Source of the DNA: Lutimaribacter degradans
GTDB taxonomy: Bacteria > Pseudomonadota > Alphaproteobacteria > Rhodobacterales > Rhodobacteraceae
Length of the DNA stretch: 64,000 bases
Assembly: GCF_023703375.1 (NCBI RefSeq)
Contig: NZ_JAMQGO010000010.1
Span: 1-64,000 of the forward strand
Direction of reading: 5' to 3'
A program made the position numbers and the translations under genes. Shown piece after piece: positions 55,382 through 62,644 of this stretch (its first letter is position 1; each line of letters opens with the position of its first letter). The notes beneath the pieces were generated by a model. It had not been told where the DNA came from. It saw nothing but the letters and a program-made list of their open reading frames with translations, and did not search any database.

Positions 55382-57049
55382 ATGTCAGAGCCAAAAAACA
55401 TTCTGTTCATCATGTTCGATCAACTGCGTTGGGATTACCTGAGCTGCTACGGGCATGAACGGCTGCACACCCCAAATATCGATTGGCTTGCCAGCCAGGG
55501 CGTCCGGTTCGACCGTGCCTATATCCAGTCGCCGATCTGTGGCAGTTCGCGCATGTCCACCTATACCGGCCGCTACGTGCACAGTCACGGCGCAAGCTGG
55601 AACGCCATCCCCCTGAAGGTGGGCGAGATGACGATGGGTGACCACCTGCGCGCTGCGGGCCTGGATTGCTTTCTCGTGGGCAAGACGCATATGCGCGCCG
55701 ATGCCGAAGGCATGGCGCGGCTGGGGCTGGAGCCCGACAGCCTGATCGGTGCGCGGGTCAGCGAATGTGGCTTTGACGTGATCGAGCGTGACGACGGGAT
55801 GTTGCCCGAAGGCCCGGATGGCTATTACGACCCGGACGGTGCCAAGGAATACAACAAGTGGCTGCGCGAAAAGGGCTATGAAAGCGATAACCCGTGGCAC
55901 GACTTTGCCAATTCCGGGCTCGATGCGGATGGCAACGTGCTGTCGGGCTGGTTCCTGAAGAATGCGCCCGAGCCGGCCAATATCGCCGAGGAAGACAGCG
56001 AAACCCCTTATCTGACCGGCCGGGGGATCGAATTCATGCAGAACCACGCGGCGCCCTGGTGCTGCCACCTGTCCTATATCAAGCCGCATTGGCCGTATAT
56101 CGTGCCCGAGCCTTACGCCAGCATGTACGGCCCAGAGGACGTGAAGCCGGTGATCCGGTCGGACAGCGAGCGCCAGAACGCGCATCCGATTTTCAAGATG
56201 TTCATGGACACCAAGATCGGAGAAACCTTTTCGCGCCAGGATGTGCGCGAAGCGGTAATTCCCGCTTACATGGGGCTGATCAAGCAGGTGGACGACCAGA
56301 TGGGCCGCTTGTTCGACTGGATGCGCGAAAGTGGCCGGATGGAGGACACGATGATCGTGCTGACATCGGATCACGGCGATTTCCTGGGCGATCACTGGAT
56401 GGGGGAGAAGACGTTTTTCCACGACACAAGCACCAAGGTGCCGCTGATCATCTATGACCCCTCGCCTCTGGCTGACGCGACGCGCGGCACTGTCAGCGAT
56501 GCGTTGGTCGAAGCGATCGACCTGGCGCCAACATTCGTGGATGTGGCTGGGCAACGGCCTGCCTATCACATCCTTGAGGGCGAAAGCCTGCGGCCCATCC
56601 TGCATGGCGAACGCACGGAAACGCGGCGCGATTATGTTATCTGCGAATATGATTTCTCGGCCACGCCCGTGGCGCATATCAACAATATCGGCGTGCGCGA
56701 TGCGGTGATGTTCATGGTGGCCGACAAGCGGTGGAAGATGATCCATTTCGAAGGCGGGTATCGGCCCATGCTGTTCGACCTGGAAAACGACCCAGACGAA
56801 TTGGTCGACCTCGGCGGTAGCGCGGACCATGCCGATGTGATTGCCGCGATGTATGACAAGTTGTTTGCCTGGACGCGGCGCCAAAGCCAGCGGACCACTC
56901 GCAGCGAAGAACAGTTGATCGAAATGCGGACCAAAAGCCGGGGCCGGGGAGTCGTACTGGGCGTTTACGATGAAAACGACACGCCGCTTGAATTGACCGT
57001 GAAATATCGTGGTCGCAAGGCCCCCGACATGAAGGGCGGGCCGCGCTGA
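55382..57049 (+). CDS. Sulfatase/phosphonate-monoester-hydrolase-like enzyme with atypical motif
   Basis: A 555-residue member of the alkaline-phosphatase superfamily, probably cytoplasmic as no signal peptide is seen. The N-terminus has ILFIMFDQLRWDYLSCYGHE with the metal ligands Asp13/Gln14. The active-site motif is SPICGSSRMSTYTGRY: Cys53, but Ser instead of Pro at the third position of C-x-P-x-R, so formylglycine conversion is uncertain. The second metal site SDHGDFLGDHWMGEK lies near residue 330. The ATG at 55382 has GGAGGAAAG upstream. The substrate (sulfate or phosphonate ester) is unknown. Confidence 0.85.
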   Translation: MSEPKNILFIMFDQLRWDYLSCYGHERLHTPNIDWLASQGVRFDRAYIQSPICGSSRMSTYTGRYVHSHGASWNAIPLKVGEMTMGDHLRAAGLDCFLVGKTHMRADAEGMARLGLEPDSLIGARVSECGFDVIERDDGMLPEGPDGYYDPDGAKEYNKWLREKGYESDNPWHDFANSGLDADGNVLSGWFLKNAPEPANIAEEDSETPYLTGRGIEFMQNHAAPWCCHLSYIKPHWPYIVPEPYASMYGPEDVKPVIRSDSERQNAHPIFKMFMDTKIGETFSRQDVREAVIPAYMGLIKQVDDQMGRLFDWMRESGRMEDTMIVLTSDHGDFLGDHWMGEKTFFHDTSTKVPLIIYDPSPLADATRGTVSDALVEAIDLAPTFVDVAGQRPAYHILEGESLRPILHGERTETRRDYVICEYDFSATPVAHINNIGVRDAVMFMVADKRWKMIHFEGGYRPMLFDLENDPDELVDLGGSADHADVIAAMYDKLFAWTRRQSQRTTRSEEQLIEMRTKSRGRGVVLGVYDENDTPLELTVKYRGRKAPDMKGGPR

Positions 57050-57053
57050 CCAG

Positions 57054-57539
57054 TCAGATTCGTCTGCGCCCGATGTGCAGGTCGCCCGTTGTCAGCACCG
57101 GGGCGGCGTCGATCTCTTCGGCGTCCAACATGCTGGCAACGCGTTCGAGCGCGGCCACCAGCATCGCCTGTTCCCATTCCTGCAGACCTTCGAACTCGCG
57201 TACGAATTTCTGCTGCAACGCATCGGGGGCGTTTACCAGTGTTTCATGCCCGCTTTCGGTGATGGTAACATTGGTTTGCCTGCGGTCGGTTTCCGAGGGT
57301 ACGCGCCGAACCTGGTCGCGGCTGACCAGCTTGTCGACCAGCGTGGTGATGGTGGCCTGACTCACCCCCATTTGCTTGGCCAGCGCCTTTGGTGTCGCGC
57401 TGCCCTTTTCATCGACGATCTGCAGAACGCGCAATTGCGCCGGCGTCAGCCCGGCTGAATGTGCCAACTCGCGCGCGTAAAGTTCGGTCGCGCGCATGAT
57501 GCGCCTCAGGGCGATCAGGCTGTCGTCTGTTCTGTCCAT
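57054..57539 (-). CDS. ectR: MarR-family regulator, EctR-type
   Basis: A 161-residue MarR-family repressor, divergent from ectA and probably controlling the ect operon. It has the winged helix region LTPAQLRVLQIVDEKGSATP with KALAKQMGVSQATITTLVDK and the wing RRVPSETDRRQTNVTITESG. EctR-type proteins repress ectABC in methylotrophs and other halotolerant bacteria. The ATG at 57539 has TTGAGGA upstream and was chosen over TTG 57590, ATG 57581 and ATG 57566. It is 5 bp from the convergent sulfatase stop. Confidence 0.85.
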   Translation of the reverse strand: MDRTDDSLIALRRIMRATELYARELAHSAGLTPAQLRVLQIVDEKGSATPKALAKQMGVSQATITTLVDKLVSRDQVRRVPSETDRRQTNVTITESGHETLVNAPDALQQKFVREFEGLQEWEQAMLVAALERVASMLDAEEIDAAPVLTTGDLHIGRRRI

Positions 57540-57590
57540 CACGTCCTCAATCCTGAGCGGTATCATGTCAATCTTTGCCATATACTTCAA

Positions 57591-57782
57591 TCACCTAAGC
57601 ACTTGGTCCTTTAGACCTCAATTCATACGCATATCAAAACTATAATATTAGCTTCAACAAAGCAAATCAGGGCATTTTGCGGCAGAATTGCCCAGATCTA
57701 CCTAATTTTACTTTATACCTTGAAATATCTGGGGGCGCTGTTATTTTAACGGTCGAAGCAAACAAGCGAGGATTACGATCCA
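57591..57782. promoter_or_regulatory. AT-rich ectR-ectA divergent control region
   Basis: The ~190 bp are sharply AT-richer than the flanks. A TATAAT (57641-57646) overlaps the palindrome TAATATTA. TTGCCC (57688-57693) with TTTATA (57712-57717) at 18-bp spacing is a possible ectA promoter. Operators for the MarR protein should lie here, but no long inverted repeat is obvious. Confidence 0.45.
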
Positions 57783-58310
57783 ATGCCGAAAGATGTGACA
57801 CCGCCCCGACCGCCTATGCCCCTGCTGCGCAAACCTGAAGCGACGGACGGGGCTGCAATCTGGGAACTGGTGCGCAGTTGCAAGCCACTCGATGAAAACT
57901 CGATGTACTGCAACATCGTCCAGGCCGAGCACTTTCGCGACACGTGTGTCGTGGCCGAGCTCGACGGAGAGGTCGTCGGCTGGATCTCGGGCCACATGAT
58001 CCCCAATCAGGATGCGTTTTTCGTATGGCAGGTTGCTGTTAGCGAAAAGGCCCGTGGTCTTGGTCTTGGCAAGAAGATGCTGCACCATCTGATCGAGCGT
58101 GAAGAATGTGACGAGGCGGCTTGCCTCAAGACCACGATCACGCGTGACAATGCGGCAAGCTGGGGCCTGTTTCGCAGTTTTGCCCGGATGATCGGCGGCG
58201 ATCTGAGCGATGAGCCCCACTACATCCGCGATGAACATTTCGATGGCAAGCACGCCACCGAACACATGGTTACGATCGAATTTCCCGAAGAGCTGGCAAA
58301 AGCCGCCTGA
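57783..58310 (+). CDS. ectA: L-2,4-diaminobutyrate acetyltransferase
   Basis: Acetylates 2,4-diaminobutyrate in the second ectoine step. The 175 residues form a GNAT domain: LRKPEATDGAAIWELVRSCK, the substrate loop DENSMYCNIVQAEHFRDTCV, VGWISGHMIPNQDAFFVWQV and the acetyl-CoA loop SEKARGLGLGKKML. It is the first gene of ectABC-ask and is followed by ectB after 36 bp. GCGAGGATTACGATCC before the ATG includes a weak RBS. Confidence 0.96.
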   Translation: MPKDVTPPRPPMPLLRKPEATDGAAIWELVRSCKPLDENSMYCNIVQAEHFRDTCVVAELDGEVVGWISGHMIPNQDAFFVWQVAVSEKARGLGLGKKMLHHLIEREECDEAACLKTTITRDNAASWGLFRSFARMIGGDLSDEPHYIRDEHFDGKHATEHMVTIEFPEELAKAA

Positions 58311-58346
58311 TCGCGACCTTTATACAAACATACGAGGAATTTTCCC

Positions 58347-59642
58347 ATGCCGACTGATACGTCAGCCGACAAGACAGCTATTTTCACCCGCCGCGAAAGT
58401 GAGGCACGCTCCTACTGCCGCGGCATGCCGGCCATCTTCACCCGCGCCCAGGGCTCGGAAATGTTCGATGCCGACGGCAACCGCTACATCGACTTTCTGG
58501 CGGGCTGCTCGTCGCTGAACTATGGCCACAACGACCCGGACATGAAGGCCGCGCTGGTCGAGCATATCCAGAACGATGGCATTGGCCACGCGCTGGACAT
58601 GCACACCGAGCCCAAGGCCGCCTTTCTCGAGGCGTTCGAGCGTATCATCCTGAAGCCGCGCAATATGGATTACAAGGTAATGATGACCGGCCCGACCGGC
58701 ACCAATGCCGTGGAATCCGCGATGAAGCTGGCGCGCAAGATCACCGGCCGCAAGAACATAATTGCCTTTACCAACGGCTTTCATGGCATGACCATGGGCG
58801 CATTGGCCGCGACCGGCAATCTTGGCAAGCGCGGTGGGTCCGGCATGAGCGCGCTGGACGGTGTGACCCACATGCCGTTCGAAGGTGCCTTTGGCGAGAG
58901 CGTCGACAGCCTGTCGCTGATCGAACAGATGCTCGACAACCCGTCGAGCGGCGTTGACGCGCCTGCGGCCTTCCTGATCGAGCCCGTTCAGGGTGAGGGC
59001 GGTTTGAACGCCGCCAGCCCCGAGTTCATGCAAGGCATTGCCCGGATCGCCAAGAAACATGGCGCGCTGTTCATCGTCGATGATATCCAGGCTGGCTGCG
59101 GCCGCACCGGCACGTTCTTCAGCTTTGAAGAAATGGGCATCGAGCCCGACCTGGTGCCGATGGCGAAATCCTTTGGCGGGATGGGCCTGCCCTTTGCCGC
59201 GCTGCTGATCAAGCCTGAGCATGACATCTGGAAGCCGGCCGAACATAACGGCACCTTCCGTGGCAATACCCACGCCTTCATCACCGCGCGTATCGCGCTG
59301 GAAAAGTTCTGGGCCGATGACGCGTTCCAGAAAGAGCTGGCGGAAAAATCGGTCATGCTGACCACGGCGCTTCAACAGATCGCCGAGATGGTGCCCGGCG
59401 CCACCCTGAAAGGCCGCGGCCTGATGCAGGGTGTCGACGTTGGCAGCGGTACGCTCGCCGGAGATATTTGCGCCCGCGCCTTTGAAAAGGGGCTGGTGAT
59501 CGAAACATCGGGCGCACATGACGAGGTGGTTAAAATCCTCGCGCCGCTCACAACGACGCCTGCGCTTTTCCGTGAAGGGTTCGACATCCTGATGGAAGCG
59601 ACGCGTGAGGCAATGACAAACACCAAGATGGCTGCGGAGTGA
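58347..59642 (+). CDS. ectB: Diaminobutyrate-2-oxoglutarate transaminase
   Basis: Makes L-2,4-diaminobutyrate from aspartate semialdehyde, using glutamate and PLP. The 431 residues match the family. It has GPTGTNAVESAMKLARKITG, TNGFHGMTMGALAATGN, IEPVQGEGGLNAASPEFMQG and the PLP lysine in PMAKSFGGMGLPFA (about Lys274). It precedes ectC by 4 nt. Confidence 0.97.
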   Translation: MPTDTSADKTAIFTRRESEARSYCRGMPAIFTRAQGSEMFDADGNRYIDFLAGCSSLNYGHNDPDMKAALVEHIQNDGIGHALDMHTEPKAAFLEAFERIILKPRNMDYKVMMTGPTGTNAVESAMKLARKITGRKNIIAFTNGFHGMTMGALAATGNLGKRGGSGMSALDGVTHMPFEGAFGESVDSLSLIEQMLDNPSSGVDAPAAFLIEPVQGEGGLNAASPEFMQGIARIAKKHGALFIVDDIQAGCGRTGTFFSFEEMGIEPDLVPMAKSFGGMGLPFAALLIKPEHDIWKPAEHNGTFRGNTHAFITARIALEKFWADDAFQKELAEKSVMLTTALQQIAEMVPGATLKGRGLMQGVDVGSGTLAGDICARAFEKGLVIETSGAHDEVVKILAPLTTTPALFREGFDILMEATREAMTNTKMAAE

Positions 59643-59646
59643 CACC

Positions 59647-60048
59647 ATGATTGTTCGCGATTTCGACGAAATTTCCAAAAATGAACCCAAACGCGTTGTG
59701 ACAGACGCCCAGTGGACATCGGTTCGGATGTTGCTGGCCGAGGATGGGATGAACTTTTCGTTCCACATCACCGTTCTCGAGGCAGGGTCGGAGCACACGT
59801 TCCACTACAAGAACCACTTTGAAAGCGTCTATTGCATGCAGGGCAAGGGGTCGATCACCGACCTGGCCACTGGCGAGACGCACCAGATCAAGCCGGGCAC
59901 GATGTATGCGCTGAACGAGCATGACAAGCATACCCTGCGTGCCGAGGAAGAGCTTTGGATGGCTTGTTGCTTCAATCCGCCCGTGACGGGCAAAGAGGTG
60001 CACCGCGAAGACGGCTCTTACGCGGCGCCCGAGGAATTGGTGGACTGA
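59647..60048 (+). CDS. ectC: Ectoine synthase
   Basis: Cyclises N-gamma-acetyl-diaminobutyrate to ectoine. The 133 residues form a cupin; the likely metal ligands are Glu59 (HFESVYC), Tyr87 (MYALNEHD) and His95 (KHTLRAEE). The family pattern AEDGMNFSFHITVLEAGSEH is present. It lies between ectB and ask_ect with gaps of 4 and 3 nt. Confidence 0.97.
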   Translation: MIVRDFDEISKNEPKRVVTDAQWTSVRMLLAEDGMNFSFHITVLEAGSEHTFHYKNHFESVYCMQGKGSITDLATGETHQIKPGTMYALNEHDKHTLRAEEELWMACCFNPPVTGKEVHREDGSYAAPEELVD

Positions 60049-60051
60049 CCC

Positions 60052-61476
60052 ATGACCCATACCGTTGAGAAAATCGGCGGCACTTCCATGTCGCGTGTCA
60101 ACGCGCTGCGGGACACGTTGTTCATAGGTGACCGCGAGGGCGACGACCTTTATGGCCGCGTCTTCGTGGTGTCAGCCTTCGGCGGCATTACCAACCTGCT
60201 GCTTGAGCACAAGAAATCGGGCAAGCCCGGCGTCTACGCGCAATTTGCCAGCGCCGACACCGATCATGGCTGGCACGAGGCGCTTGACCGCGTGGCCGAT
60301 GCGATGATCGAAGCGCATGGCGCCGTGCTGGACAATTCCGCCGACAAGGAGCGCGCGGACGACTTCGTGCGCGACCGGATCGAAGGCGCGCGCAACTGCC
60401 TGATCGACCTGCAGCGCCTGTGTTCGTACGGCCACTTCCGCCTTGGTGAGCACATGTTGCAGATCCGAGAGCTTCTGTCGGGCCTAGGCGAGGCGCATTC
60501 GGCCTTTGCCACCGTGCTGCTGTTGCAGCGCGCGGGCGTCAATGCGCGCCTGGTTGACCTTTCGGGGTGGCGCGACGAAGGCAACGTAACGCTAGAAGAG
60601 CGTATCGAAGCCGCCATGGCGGGTGTCGATCCGGCGACGGAAATGCCCATTGTCACGGGCTACGCGCAATGCGCCGAAGGGCTGATGCGCGAGTTTGACC
60701 GCGGCTATTCCGAAGTTACCTTTTCGAAGCTGGCAGCCCTGACCGGCGCGCATGAAGCGATCATCCACAAGGAATTTCACCTGTCCTCGGCCGATCCGAA
60801 ACTGGTGGGCCAGGATGCCGTGCGCAAACTGGGGCGCACCAACTACGATGTGGCTGATCAGCTGTCGAACATGGGGATGGAGGCCATTCACCCCAAGGCG
60901 GCCAAAACGTTGCGCCAGGCCGATGTGCCGCTGCGTGTCACCAACGCGTTCGAACCGCACGACCCCGGCACGCTGATCGATGATCAGCCTGCGGATGAAG
61001 CGGCTGTCGAGATCGTGACCGGCCTCGACATCATCGCGCTTGAAGTGTTCGAACAGGACATGGTGGGCGTAAAGGGCTATGACGCCGAAATTCTGGATAC
61101 GCTCACGCGCCATGACGTGCGCATCGTATCGAAGGTTTCGAACGCCAACACGATCACGCATTACGTCGACAGTTCGCTGAAAGCGATGCGTCGCGTCGAA
61201 AAGGATCTGGCGGCAAAATACCCGTCGGCTGAAGTTCGGTCGCGCACATTGTCGCTGGCCTCGGTCATCGGGCGAGACCTGCGCGGGCTGTCCGTGCTGA
61301 CGCGGGGCCTGCAGGCCATTGCCGATGCTGGTTTTGAATCGATCGGGGCCACCCAGGGGCCGCGTAACGTGGATGTGCAATTCATCCTCGATCGCGATGA
61401 CCTGAAACCGGCAATCAAGGCGCTTCACAGTGCTTTTATCGAGGATGAGGCCCGGAAATTGCCGCGCGTCGCCTGA
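60052..61476 (+). CDS. ask_ect: Ectoine-dedicated aspartate kinase
   Basis: Phosphorylates aspartate at the entry of the ectoine route. The 474 residues have HTVEKIGGTSMSRVNALRDT at the N-terminus, the kinase domain, and C-terminal ACT domains (about 325-470) with GVKGYDAEILDTLTRHDVRI. This Ask_Ect subgroup is found with ectABC and is less feedback-inhibited. It overlaps nothing but lies 3 nt after ectC; a strong terminator follows. Confidence 0.95.
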   Translation: MTHTVEKIGGTSMSRVNALRDTLFIGDREGDDLYGRVFVVSAFGGITNLLLEHKKSGKPGVYAQFASADTDHGWHEALDRVADAMIEAHGAVLDNSADKERADDFVRDRIEGARNCLIDLQRLCSYGHFRLGEHMLQIRELLSGLGEAHSAFATVLLLQRAGVNARLVDLSGWRDEGNVTLEERIEAAMAGVDPATEMPIVTGYAQCAEGLMREFDRGYSEVTFSKLAALTGAHEAIIHKEFHLSSADPKLVGQDAVRKLGRTNYDVADQLSNMGMEAIHPKAAKTLRQADVPLRVTNAFEPHDPGTLIDDQPADEAAVEIVTGLDIIALEVFEQDMVGVKGYDAEILDTLTRHDVRIVSKVSNANTITHYVDSSLKAMRRVEKDLAAKYPSAEVRSRTLSLASVIGRDLRGLSVLTRGLQAIADAGFESIGATQGPRNVDVQFILDRDDLKPAIKALHSAFIEDEARKLPRVA

Positions 61477-61501
61477 TACGGACGACAACTGAGCATTTTA
61501 G

Positions 61502-61532
61502 CACCCCGGCCCCTTTTGGCCGGGGTGTTTTT
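61502..61532 (+). terminator. Terminator after ask_ect
   Basis: CACCCCGGCC (61502-61511) pairs perfectly with GGCCGGGGTG (61518-61527) around CCTTTT. TTTTTG follows. It ends the ect operon before the TRAP genes. Confidence 0.9.
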
Positions 61533-61612
61533 GTTCCGGCAGGTCGCGCGGATGCGATTGACCGCGCCGGATTGCTGTTGTTTGGTTGCAGCGACCATAG
61601 GGAGGATGACCA

Positions 61613-62572
61613 ATGTTGAACGCTTTGAAATGGGCCGCAGGGGCAATGGCCGCGAGCGCCATGCTGGCCGCACCGGCCTGGGCGGAAACCCGCGTGACCT
61701 ATAAATCCGCCAAGGCGGGCACGTCCTATTACCAAATGGGTGTGCAGATTTCCGAGGCGATGAAGGCCGGATCGGGCGGTGATATCGTCGTGACGGTGGA
61801 AGAGGGGCAAGGTTCGGTCCAGAACGTGATGGAGGTGCGCGCGCGCGGCGCCGATTATGTCTTTACCACACCGCCCAGCCTTGTCGGGCTGGCGCAGGGC
61901 GGAAAGGCCATGTTCGAGGGCAAGAGCGACCCTGCCTTTGACGAGATCCGGGCCCTCTTTCCCATCCCGTCGTTGACCATGCATTTCGTGATGTCCGCCG
62001 ATAGCGGCGTCGAAACCTTTGCCGACATGGAGGGCAAGACCATCCTGTTGGGCAAAGGCAGTTTCGGTGCGCGCGAAGGCGAGAAATACCTTGGCCTGTT
62101 CGGGCTTGAGGGCAAGGTGACCATCGCCGATGCCGAATTGTCGAACGCGGTTGCCGCGCTCAAGAACGGGCAGATCGACGGATTTGTAACGGCCGGCAGC
62201 TGGCCCGCACCAAACGTGGTCGAAGCCGCGGCATCGACGGGGGTCACCGTGCTGTCGCTAAGCGACGAACAGGTGGCAGAAACCAAGCGCACGCGTCTTG
62301 TCATCCCGGCGGGCACCTATGCCGGGCAGGGTGGCGACATCGTTACCACCTCGTTGCCCGTGGTCGCCTACACCACCACCAAGATGGATGACGACACGGC
62401 CTATGAGCTGACCAAGACATTCTGGGAAAGCAAGGGCCGGATGGCCGAAAGCGCCGCATGGTGGGCAGGCGTTGACGCCGCGCTGATGAGCACCATCACC
62501 GGCAAGCTGCACCCGGGCGCGATCCGCTATTACCAGGAAGCGGGCATGCCCGTGACCGAAGACCAGATGTAA
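61613..62572 (+). CDS. TAXI-family TRAP transporter substrate-binding protein
   Basis: A periplasmic receptor. The 319 residues have a signal peptide (1-24, ending AWA) and the mature start ETRVTYKSAKAGTSYYQMGV. TAXI hallmarks include EEGQGSVQNVMEVRARGADY and GKTILLGKGSFGAREGEKYL. A hairpin after the stop separates it from the permease gene. The GGAGG RBS is clear. The substrate is unknown; glutamate-like or compatible-solute uptake is suggested only by position. Confidence 0.88.
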   Translation: MLNALKWAAGAMAASAMLAAPAWAETRVTYKSAKAGTSYYQMGVQISEAMKAGSGGDIVVTVEEGQGSVQNVMEVRARGADYVFTTPPSLVGLAQGGKAMFEGKSDPAFDEIRALFPIPSLTMHFVMSADSGVETFADMEGKTILLGKGSFGAREGEKYLGLFGLEGKVTIADAELSNAVAALKNGQIDGFVTAGSWPAPNVVEAAASTGVTVLSLSDEQVAETKRTRLVIPAGTYAGQGGDIVTTSLPVVAYTTTKMDDDTAYELTKTFWESKGRMAESAAWWAGVDAALMSTITGKLHPGAIRYYQEAGMPVTEDQM

Positions 62573-62599
62573 GCCAGGCGGATTGGCAATTGGAAACGG

Positions 62600-62625
62600 G
62601 GCCGGGCCGGTTTGGCCCGGCCTTT
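62600..62625 (+). terminator. Attenuator-like hairpin between TRAP receptor and permease
   Basis: GGCCGGGCC (62600-62608) pairs perfectly with GGCCCGGCC (62614-62622) around GGTTT. TTTC follows. It probably raises receptor over permease expression. Confidence 0.65.
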
Positions 62626-62644
62626 CACGTCACGGGGGGCGTAG

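Noticed and set aside
57540..57590. Longer EctR starting with TTG at 57590
   Set aside because: The ATG at 57539 has a better RBS (GAGGA) and gives the family-like start.
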